Assembly: GCA_949825025.1 (NCBI GenBank)
Contig: OX463785.1
Location: 14,509,971-14,573,970, forward strand
Direction of reading: 5' to 3'
DNA: 64,000 bases
From: Siphlonurus alternatus
Taxonomy: Eukaryota > Arthropoda > Insecta > Ephemeroptera > Siphlonuridae
The position numbers and the translations under genes were made by a program. Below, piece after piece: positions 10,901 through 22,900 of the stretch. Position 1 is the stretch's first letter. Each line of letters begins with the position of its first letter. The notes beneath the pieces are model-generated. The model was not told where the DNA came from, did not search any database, and was given only the letters and a program-made list of their open reading frames with translations.

Positions 10901-13900
10901 TACTGACTAGTCGCTACTAAATTTAACAAGATGGCTGCCATTTAGCAGAACTTTCAACTAGACACAAACTCACTTCCATTTCAGTACGTTATGATGGCAA
11001 AGTGTCTCGGAGGCAGTTTCTTTGTTACGTACTGACTAATCGCTACTAAATTTAGACAAGATGGCTGCCATTTAGCTCAACCTTCATCTAGACACAAACT
11101 AACTTGCATTTCAGTACGTTATGATGGCAAAATATCTCGGAGGCTGTTTCTTTGTTACATACTGACTAGTCGCTACTAAATTCAGACAAGATGGCTGCCA
11201 TTTAGCGGAACTTTCAACTAGACACAAACACACTTGCAATTCAGTACGTTATGATAACAAAGTGTCTCGGAGGCTCTTCCTCTGTTACGTACTGACTTGT
11301 CGCTACTAAATTTAACAAGATGGCTGCCATTTAGCAGAACTTTCAACTAGACACAAACTCACTTCCATTTCAGTACGTTATGATGGCAAAGTGTCTCGGA
11401 GGCAGTTTCTTTGTTACGTACTGACTAATCGCTACTAAATTTAGACAAGATGGCTGCCATTTAGCTCAACCTTCATCTAGACACAAACTAACTTGCATTT
11501 CAGTACGTTATGATGGCAAAATATCTCGGAGGCTGTTTCTTTGTTACATACTGACTAGTCGCTACTAAATTTAGACAAGATGGCTGCCATTTAGCGGAAC
11601 TTTCAACTAGACACAAACACACTTGCATTTCAGTACGTTATGATAACAAAGTGTCTCGGAGGCTCTTCCTCTGTTACGTACTGACTTGTCGCTACTAAAT
11701 TTAACAAGATGGCTGCCATTTAGCAGAACTTTCAACTAGACACAAACTCACTTCCATTTCAGTACGTTATGATGGCAAAGTGTCTCGGAGGCAGTTTCTT
11801 TGTTACGTACTGACTAATCGCTACTAAATTTAGACAAGATGGCTGCCATTTAGCTCAACCTTCATCTAGACACAAACTAACTTGCATTTCAGTACGTTAT
11901 GATGGCAAAATATCTCGGAGGCTGTTTCTTTGTTACATACTGACTAGTCGCTACTAAATTCAGACAAGATGGCTGCCATTTAGCGGAACTTTCAACTAGA
12001 CACAAACTCACTTCCATTTCAGTACGTTATGATGGCAAAGCGTCTCGGAGGCAGTTTTTTTGTTACATACTGACTAGTCGCTACTAATTTTAAACAAAAT
12101 AGCTGCCATTTAGCTCAACCTTCATCTAGACACAAACTAACTTGCATTTCAGTACGTTATGATGGCAAAGTGTCTCGGAGGCAGTTTCTTTGTTACGTAC
12201 TGACTAATCGCTACTAAATTTAGACAAGATGGCTGCCATTTAGCGGAACCTTCAACTTGACACAAACTCACTTGCATTTCAGTACGTTATGATGGCAAAG
12301 TGTCTCGGAGGCAGTTTCTTTGATACGTACTGACTTGTCGCTACTAAATTTAACAAGATGGCTGCCATTTAGCGGAACTTTCAACTAGACACAAACTCAC
12401 TCCCATTTCAGTACGTTATGATGGCAAAGTGTCTCGGAGGCAGTTTCTTTGATACGTACTGATCGCTACTAATTTTAACCAAAATGGCTGCCATTTAGCT
12501 CAACCTTCATCTAGACACAAACTAACTTGCATTTCAGTACGTTATGATGGCAAAGTGTCTCGGAGGCAGTTTCTTTGTTACGTACTGACTTGTCGCTACT
12601 AAATTTAACAAGATGGCTGCCATTTAGCGGAACTTTCAACTAGACACAAACTCACTTCCATTTCAGTACGATATGATGGCAAAGTGTCTCGGAGGCAGTT
12701 TCTTTGTTACGTACTGACTTGTCGCTACTAAATTTAACAAGATGGCTGCCATTTAGCGGAACTTTCAACTAGACACAAACTCACTTCCATTTCAGTACGT
12801 TATGATGGCAAAGTGTCTCGGAGGCAGTTTCTTTGTTACTTACTGACTTGTCGCTACTAAATTTAACAAGATGGCTGCCATTTAGCGGAACTTTCAACTA
12901 GACACAAACTCACTTCCGTTTCAGTACGTTATGATGGCAAAGTGTCTCGGAGGCAGTTTCTTTGTTACGTACTGACTTGTCGCTACTAAATTTAACAAGA
13001 TGGCTGCCATTTAGCTCAACCTTCATCTAGACACAAACTAACTTGCATTTCAGTACGTTATGATGGCAAAGTGTCTCGGAGGCAGTTTCTTTGTTACGTA
13101 CTGACTAGTCGCTATTAAATTTAGACAAGATGGCTGCCACTTGGCGGAACCTTCAACTTGACACAAACTCACTTGCATTTCAGTATGTTATGATGGCAAA
13201 GTGTCTCGGAGGCAGTTTCTTTGTTACGTACTGACTATAGTCGCTATTAAATTTAGACAAGATGGCTGCCATTCAGCTTAACCTTCAACTAGACACAAAC
13301 TCACTTGCATTTTAGTACGTTATGATGGCAAAGTGTCTCGGAGGCAGTTTCTTTGTTACGTACTGACTAGTCGCTACATTATAAAACCAACATGGCTGCC
13401 ATTTAAAGTAAACTGCTACCAGACACAAACTTGCTTGTATTTTTAGTACATTATCATGGCAATGTATCTCTGAATTTGTTAGTTGGTCAAGTATTGACTC
13501 ATCGTTGAATTTTGTAAACAAAATGGCTGCCATTTAAAGTAACCTGCTACCAGACACAAATTGACTTGTATTTTCAGCACGTTATCATGGCAATGTCTCC
13601 CGGAGACTGTTTTTTGGTCAACTTCTGACTCGGGAGTCGTCGCTACATCATGAACCAAGATGGCTGCCTTGTAACAAATACTATTACCGCACAAAACTAA
13701 ATTGTGTCCTCAGTTTGTTATGGTAGAAATGTGTCCCTGAGGCTAATTCTTGGTCAAGTACTGACTCGTAGCTGCATTATAGAACACATATGTTTATTGT
13801 TTGATTTACGTCAAAATAAATTATCGGACGTAACTTTGTGTAATTTTATTTCATGTTTTTTAACGTAATGTTTGTCATTACAGATTGATTGTGGATATGG

Positions 13901-16900
13901 TATGGCAAACCTCTTCCGTTGGAATCATCAGAGCCAAGCTGCCGGGAATCTACCCAGAACCTGTAGTTTCTACCGATTATTGTATTATGCTTAGAAGGAA
14001 ATATAAGAAATAAAGTATTGTTTATTAAAAATAATGTTTTTCTTCATAATATGATAAATTATAATATTTGTTTTTACTGACAATTTTATTTCTATATTGG
14101 AATTATGTTGATTAATTTTACCATGTTATCTGTTTTGTTTATATGTTGTTTAATTGTACCTTTTTGATGAACCAATAAATTTTAATTAATAAAAATAAAA
14201 TAATTGTGCAATTTTTATTTAATTAGAGTACAGGATAGTGGAAATAAGTTTTCTACCCATACATTTGCCTATACCATTATTTGGTGTGGGCAGAAGTATG
14301 GGTACCATTATAGTACCATGGTGTGTGCAAAAGTATAGGCACAAGTGTAGGAGAAGAGTGTATGCATAAGTATAGGAAAATCGGTCATTTTCCCCATACT
14401 TTATGCACATACTTTTGGTATAAGAACAGTGTGGGTATGCCCATACAATATCCCATATTATTTCACATACTATTCCTATACAATTTTTTTACTTGAGTAC
14501 ACATTTAAAGCTCATGCTACTAAAATGTTGTAAAATTACATTTTATTTTTGGTCCCACTAAAACAGAATAAGAAAAATAGTAATTATATCATTGAATTTC
14601 CATTATTTGTGTTTAAATTACATATAAAGCATCATAATTATTTTTTTTTTTTTCTGTAAATAACAAAATTAATTTTTATTATTTTTTAAGTTACAATGTT
14701 AAAAGCATCATGCAAAAGCCAATACAAATAATTAAATTTCACAACAATAAAGAGAGGTAAAGAGGAAATATTAGAAAATTAGAAAAAGAGGCGTTAAAAC
14801 ATTTTTACCTGATGAATGTCTAAATTCTACGGAAGACACAAAACGTAGTTTGGAGGCTTTTGGTCTAGAATTGGTGAGAAGGCGGTCTGAAACATGCCAC
14901 ACTTGGGAGCCTCCACGCAACAACAACAACAAACATCAACCACTAACGCGGCAGGACGGACGTATAAGAAAAAAAAAAATACATAAATTATATAACGTCA
15001 CGTCTTATATATATAATGTATTGTATATATAAGAGCCACTCAGGCAAAGGTATAAACATTGAGACAGATTTTTTTAAGGAAGAAAAGGAATAGGGAGGAT
15101 TGTAAATTACTGTTTTTTTTTTTATATTATTTTCAGATTTATATTGGAACAGTATTTCCATATATATTACAAAATATTTAAAAAAAAATATCAAGATTCT
15201 ACATACACATAACATGACGCCATATCCCTTTACGGGGTACGCCAGCAGCATTATTACCTAGGCCGTCTACAAATGTAGTATCAACTTGAATTTTTTTATT
15301 GCAGAAATGGGTAGAGGGTAAAAAGTTATGCTACCCTGATTTTTTTTTCAGATTTTTTATAGCCCGGGAAGTATTTTTAAAATATTATTGAAAGTCCTTT
15401 TTATGACGTCACGCGGCGTTAAGTCCTATCTTTTTCTTAAGGAGCGGTGTCTCGTGACGTCACGAAAAGAACTTTCAATAATTTTTTAAAAATACTTCCC
15501 AGGCTCTAAAAATTCTGAAAAAAATCAGGGTAGCATAACTTTGCAGTTGCACCCTCTATCCATTTCTGCAAGAAAAAAAATTGAGGTCGATACTCCATTG
15601 CCCTCCAAAGCACTCGATTCTTGCATTCAAGATTCTAATAATAATTAATGCTGCTGGCTTACCCCGTAAGGGATTTAGCGTCATATTATGTATGTAATAA
15701 TAATTAATTAGTGATTTTTATTTATAATTTAACCAATAATTTACATAGAGCTGAAGGGATAAAAATCACAAACAATTTAATATTTTTACAAAATTATAAT
15801 TAATGTAAAATAATAAATTGCAAGTGACGAAAGTTAATGATTGACAGAATTACCAAGTAGTTTGTTATTGCTGTAGAATTACACAATAAGTACAATATTA
15901 ACCTTATGCATCTAAAAATATTTAACAAACATTTTAGCAACTGAACAGTATTTAAATAATTATATGTGTATAATAATCATTTTAACTGTGCTTTATATAT
16001 AAAAATTGTTAGTGTAAAAACATAAATATTGTACAGAAAATATAATGAAAGATTGTTAATATTTTATTCTTATTTTGATTGATATTACAATCTTTCATTT
16101 AAAAAAAAAAAAATATATATATATATAATATATGTTTAAACATATTTTTTAAAGAAGGAATAAAATTTAAAAACAAATGCATTTCTTGATGCGTATCAAA
16201 ATATATTTCATTATTTTTATAAATTTTGTTCCTTCTTTGCCATTAAAATTATTGAGAGATGCAAACATCAATTTTCATATCCCAGGCTGGCCAATAGCAA
16301 AGCAACATCGAACATGCTACACCGAATTGTGTGCATGAACATTCATTTGTTTGTTTTATTTATACAATATCAAAACATCACTGAATCAGATATTTAAAAA
16401 ATGGAGAAAAAAAATGTGATTATATTTGAATGGAGTAAATTTCTCATTGCACGGTACAAAGTTATATGCTACTCTGTTTTCTTTCCACGTTTTTTAGAGC
16501 CAGGAACTCTTTTTAAAAAATTATTGAAATTCCATTTTATGACGTCACTCCTTAAGAAAAGGATAGAATTTAATGCCTCGTGACGCCATAAAATTGACTA
16601 TCAATAATTTTTTAAAAATAGTTATCAGACTCTAAAAAATCTGAAAAAAAATCATAGTAGCAACTTTATTCTGTAAAACACCAATATAGATTGAATTATA
16701 TATAGTATAATTAATTCATGAACTTAAATATGATTAAAATATAATTATGTTGTGATTCAGTAAAGTTATGATTATTTTGTTTATTTAAAAGACACAGTCA
16801 AATCCATTTTAATTTTTATAAAACACAGAGAAAAAATCTCTTTTTTTTTTTTTAGAGTGCTCAGTTTTTTCAGAAACAGTTTAAAATTAATTGTAATTAC

Positions 16901-19900
16901 TGTCACTAAATTAACTGTGTCTTGATCAAATATATATATTTATTTAGGTAAATGTTATTAACATATCTTCAACATAATTTTAACATTTATTTGATAAACG
17001 ACATGACTTTTATTTGTGTCAAAACGAATAAATCACACATTTTTTTTATTAAAGTTTAGTATCCTTATATACAACGACTGAAAAGTCATCAGGCATAATA
17101 TATTACTTGAGGAAAAAAGGTGGCATTAAATTTTTCAATACAATTTGTTGTAAAAAAAAAAAAAAAATAAATAAATACTCCACCAGGCGTTAAAAAAAAA
17201 TTAACAATTATGCCAACATGATAAAAAGTCATGTAGTTTATCTATTTAAAATATTTTTTTTTTACAAAAATTCAAACAATAAATTTATATCTATAGACAT
17301 CAAATATATACATGCTGGAACATATCAGGAGAGATTGTTATTATTTTTTACTGCATAGATTTAAGCTGAAAATTGTTGTTAATATTCTTCTGTGTTGATG
17401 ATGTTAATATCGTAGCTTTATTTATCATAGGGGAGGTTACATCAATCTAACGAGCTGGAAGATTTTTGTGTTTTAAAAAGAAAAAGAAAATGTTATCTTT
17501 ATTTTTAAATGAGTCTCGTTGCTTCAAATCCATTATTGTCTATTGTCTCTCGTCAACATTAGAAAAAAATATGGTATAGTCGTTGCCTTGGAAAATTTCC
17601 CACTTGTTATAGCCTTGTTAATCACCATGCTCTGTGTAATTCTTATACGAGGCATAATTATTGATTATTATTATTTTATTTTTTTTTGAAAATTATTATT
17701 ATTTTTTTCCCCTCGAAAAATTTTTTCGAGGCGACGGCTGCACATTCTAGCCGAGGAAAAAATATTCAACCTTGGGATAAATGGGATATCTAGAAAGACA
17801 ATTTATTTCTGCTATAGAGTGAATATTCCTATTTAATCTTTATTATAACTTCAATTAAATTATTTTGCAAAAAAAAAAAAAAAAAAAAAAAATAGCAAAT
17901 TCACATATTAAAAAACATTATAAGGGAAAATTATTAAAGTATACCTCAAATTATTTTTATAGTTGATTTTGTAGCAGGCAAGACTTAAATAACAATAAGA
18001 TAACATTTTACTTCATATTTTAAAACACAATTTTAATTCATGCAAGGTTCTCCTACAGGTCTGCTAAACAGAGGAATTATTTCAGTCGATATAACAGCCA
18101 TCTATTCTAATAAATCGTAAAAAATTGTGACGCATTATTTAAAGACAGAAAAAGGCTGCGTGGATTTTTTTTTGTTTGTTTTTATAAGAAGGTATAATTG
18201 TGGAGATAAAACATCTTGAGATTTAAATTTTTCTTTCAATTTTTGTTTGATTTAAACACATTATATGAAATGTTTTTATCCGAAATAAAGTATAATTACT
18301 TAAAGGCTAATAAACAAAATTTTAATTTGTGCTCTTGGCTGCATACAATTCTTATAATGTATAAGCTAATTTTAAATTAACATTTAGATTGAAAAAATTA
18401 GGTTTGAAAAAATCTTATTTATATTTTGTGACAATTTTTAAACACTTTAATTTTTCTACTCAAAAAGTCAACTCAATATATAAACTCCTTAAAGAAGCAT
18501 AAAACTTGCAACACAAGATGAAGATATATAATTATTCTGTTTCACCAGGTACTATCAGTTTTCGCCTCAGATAATAATAATTATTACCCCTGTTTTCATT
18601 GAGTTAGTATATTGGAATTTGACTGTATGACATCATGATGACGTCACACAGTCAAATTCCAACATGAAACAGGGGTAACAATTATTATTATTATTATCTG
18701 AGGTGAAAATGGAGTACCGACCTCAAAAAATTTTATTGCAGAAATGGATAGAGGGTGCAAAAATATGCTACCCTGAATTTTTTCAGATTTTTTTGAGACC
18801 CGGAACTATTTTTAAAAAATTATAGAAAGTCCGTTTTATGACGTCACGGGGGTTAATGTCCTATCCTTTTTTTAAGGAGAGGCACCTCGTGACGTCATAA
18901 AAAGGAGTTTCAATAATTTTTTTAAAAATACTTCCCGGTCTCAGAAAAATCTGAAAAAATTCAGAGTAGCATATTCTTGCACCCTCTATCCATTTCTGCT
19001 ATAAAAAATTCTGAGGTCGGTACTCCATTGATAGCACCTGGTGAAAGAGAATAATAGTATGTACATGATGCACTCATCGCCTTGGAAAATTTATCACTTG
19101 CAGCCTTGTTAATCACCATACTAGTTATTCTTATGGAGCATGCATGATGATAAACAAGACTGTAAAGAAAAAAAATTTCGAGGCGACGACTGTACCTTAC
19201 AAATAAAAGTTTCATGCACCTTTAAGTAAATACCAAAATACAGTTAAAATTTAATAAAGATTGTCTCAAGATGTTGATATATCTTTTAAAAGGAAGGTAT
19301 ATAGAAAAATCAAGGAAGAACAATATTTTTTATTTATTTGTAACGATATGATAATTAATATTATTTTTTCTATATATGTATTATCATGATGCAGGAGGCA
19401 ACATTAAAAAATATTAAACAGAGCAGCCTAAATATTTAAATAAGGCAGATGAAGCTGCTCATCTGTCTACCTGCTATTAAGTCGACGGGGGTAGAAGGGG
19501 ACTCATCCTGCACGATGCTGCTCTCTTGTTGTTCATGTTGTGGAGTTGGGGGTTCGTCAAGTTGTAGCTCCTCCTCCAACCCCTCCCCGACACCACCCTC
19601 AGTCTCCTCAGGAGCACTCTCACAAGAGTCTCCTCCACTCGCACCTCCACCATCATCCGCTGAATGACCACATATATATTTTTTTTATAACTTTACTGAC
19701 GCGTCATATAATTTTAATGACACAATACGTTACCATATTGTCATAAATAACTACAATGGAGTACCGACCTCAATTTTTTTTTTTTTTTTATTATAGAAAT
19801 GGATAGAGGGTGCAAAGTTATGCTACCCTGATTTTTTTTTTCAGATTTTTTTAGAGCCCGGGAACTATTTTTAAAAAATGATTGAAAGTTCTTTTTGTGA

Positions 19901-22900
19901 CGTCACGAGGCAAGTCTTATCTTTTTCTTAAAGAGCGACGCCTCGTGACGTCACAAAAAGAACTTTCAATCATTTTTTAAAAATAGTTCCCGGTCTCTAA
20001 AAAATCTGAAAAAATATCAGGGTAGCATAACTTTGCACGCTCTATAAGTTCGACACTCCATATCTTATTCTCACAAATAAATGTCATCAATTTAGTGATT
20101 TTTAATTTAATGTATAGTCCATTTTTGGTTAAGACTTTCGCACTGAAGTTTTTTTTTATCCTGATTTGGTGGTTATATTGCATTTTTGTTGTTTTTCAAC
20201 TCTTTTTTAGATCACAAACTTTAACAAAATAAGGTGATTTTAAAGATCAATAAAAGTGATGATTTTTTTATTATTATTATTATTATTTTACATGCACAAA
20301 ATTGGGTTTTTAGTGATAAATTAACGCTCCGAATCTATTTTACAAATTTGAAATTTCAAAATATTGAGGAAGTTAAAATTTAAAATCTAAATAAGGGTAG
20401 ATTTCCTAAATTTTGATTTGAGCTACATCTTATATACTAAATAACCACCCTTAACAAAGCACTTAGTAAATTACTCCAAATATTACTTTTCATTGGTCGT
20501 TTTCAATTAATTACTTACCACATTATCCAATAAATTATCCTATATCTATATGGTGTTTTAATGTTATTATACGTGAGATACATCTTACTTACAAACAAAA
20601 CAATAAATATATACACACTGAATTACAAAAAATTTAAAACAAATATACAAAAATGTTAATTACATGTTTATGGTGAATACATTGAGAAGGGGTTTTATTA
20701 ATTTATTAAATTTATACTTACAATATTTTGTGCTACTTAAATTATGTACATATTTTTTTATGTGTTAAATTTTTTAAGATTTTCAATTAAATTTAATGAT
20801 ATGATGAATTTAAGAAATTTTTTAAAAATTAAATCAATTTCTAAAACTTAATTTGCAAGAGAAAATAATATTAATGATACTGAATCATTGAATAAAATTA
20901 AATTTAGTTTTATTAGGGGAGGAGTAAAAATTGTATTTTACAAAGGATTATAAAATTAAATTAATTAATTACATGAATGGTTATGAACAAATGTAATTTA
21001 GCTTGCTATAGACACTAATGTAACAAGAAAATTAGCAACTAATATTAATGAATCTGCATAATTTTATATCATCATAATATATAAAATTACAATTAAAGAA
21101 TAAAACATTTTCATAAATGCTTTTTTTTTTTATAATTTCGACTTAAGATTATTTTTTTTTTTCCACAAAATAGGCTAAACTAAAGACCTTGTATCGGTAT
21201 AATTAAAAATAAAATTGAACTGTCTATTTTTTTTTATTAGTCTCACTAATGCTTTGAGAGTATATTATTTTATATTTGAATGACTATATATACTTAATAG
21301 TTATATTATATAGACTAAAAAACTCAATTACTTAAAAATGGTAAATCTTCATTAAAAATTACGAAAGTAAAAATTATCAAGTTAGATGATATTTTAAATA
21401 AAAATAAGATCCCACATAATTGGTGTACTCACCTCGATGCAGGATGGACTGTGGTGGCGCCAGGTGCATGGCGCCAGTGTCCACGGTCAGCGCCGCCGTC
21501 TGCTGGGCGTGTCTGCCCAGGTCCCCCGTGAACAGCTCGATGATGGACGGTCGATGTATCGAGGGTCGGTGGCGGTGGTGATGCTGTTCTTGTTGCTGCT
21601 GTTCTGCTGTCTTACGACCCGCTTCTTCTATCACAACATGACATGATTGGTCACAATGACACAATGAAGAGATGGGGGGAGGGGAGGGAGGGTGATAATA
21701 TGGACAGGACAAGTCATAGTTTCGCCAATTTAAAAAAAAATAATAAAAAAAAATCAATACAAAAACTTTTTTTTTTTTTTTTCGCTTTTTATATATAATA
21801 TATAATAGGAATTCTGGTATAACATGCTGATAACGATAAAATGAAATGAATTTACAATTAGATGATTGTGAATTGTTATGTGAAGTTGTCAGTGCACTTC
21901 TGCAGAAAGAAATTGTTACTGACGTTTACAGAAAAGTAAAATACATTATGCAAATTTAATAAATAGCCAAACTAACAAATTCTATATTTTCTGAAAGTTT
22001 TCAACCTCGATTATTGTACATTTGTTTTTATAAATGTAATAATTCCATATAAAAAATAAAACGTAGACTATAGTCGATTAATAAAAGTTTAATACAATTT
22101 CGCGGAAATCTAAAATTAGGTTATAAAATTAATTACACACAAAATTTATAATATTAACATAATTTCAAAATTCGGTGCTATTTACTTATATTTTTAAGAG
22201 ATTTTTCATTAATTACAATGCTAAATCATTAATATGGCAAGGTCTTTAGATCTTTTATAAAATTTTAGCTTTAACACGGCACTGTTTTTATATTTTTTTA
22301 CTTTTTTTTATTTATCTTTTAGACCTGTGGTCCTACAATTTTTTTCTTAATTGAAAACGCGATTGTATAGAGTTGTTTGCTGTTTTTGTTTACGAGGAAA
22401 AATAGCATAGCAGGTAAACGGACGGTCAGGGGGTCAGGAGGGTAGAAAAGAGAAAGTGGAGGTCCAACTACTATGGCATTAGATAGGAGAAATGACAAAA
22501 AGAATTGAAATAAAATAGTTTTGATTGTTCTTTAATGATGCGATTTTTTTTACGCTATCTATCGTTTATTGGTGTATTTTTACAATTTTTTAAAACCTGA
22601 TATATTTTGTTTCACTAATTGTAAGTGAAAAAAAAATCAATATGTAATTTGTTTATATGCTAGTCTGTACATTCTGGTCTTCCAAAGGACAGCTTAATTT
22701 ACAGGGGCATGACGTCAGTGCAATCAGCTCTATAAAACGGCGGGTGTTTTAATAAATTACGCATCGTAGTGACGTATCGTATTGTCTCCTGATGAGGTAC
22801 ATACCAAACTTGCGGTCCTCGATCTCTTCTTTGAGTTCCTTCATCTCGTGCGCCAGCTCCAACAAGAGCGCACCCTTGGCCTTGCGTGGCAGCAAGTTGA

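Larger units (their letters stand above)
7020..14035 (+). ncRNA. Nested plus-strand spliced transcript, probably non-coding or micropeptide
   Basis: Lies inside a UNC80 intron on the opposite strand. Exons inferred from splice consensus: about 7020-7164 (donor GTAAGT), 7249-7334 (acceptor CACTTCAG, donor GTAAGT), 7840-7964 (acceptor CCTTGCAG, donor GTGAGT) and 13884-about 14035 (acceptor TCATTACAG; AATAAA at 14009-14014). An ATG at 7078 starts an ORF that stops soon after entering exon 2. The best spliced ORF starts at 7288, runs through exon 3 and stops 5 nt into exon 4 (about 58 residues, MICIQRQRVELC...SLQDLIVVIKND); I do not recognise it. Exon 4 also carries an unlinked open frame ending LRRKYKK. 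The last intron is filled by the ~130-bp satellite. Coding status unresolved. Confidence 0.55.

Noticed and set aside
13312..13694. Minus-strand ORFs over the satellite end
   Set aside because: They repeat the same phrase (MAAIL..., HCHDNVLKIQ) from each repeat unit; repeat-derived chance frames.
7969..13790. CRISPR-like array
   Set aside because: The units are contiguous tandem copies without distinct spacers, in a eukaryotic intron; it is a satellite.
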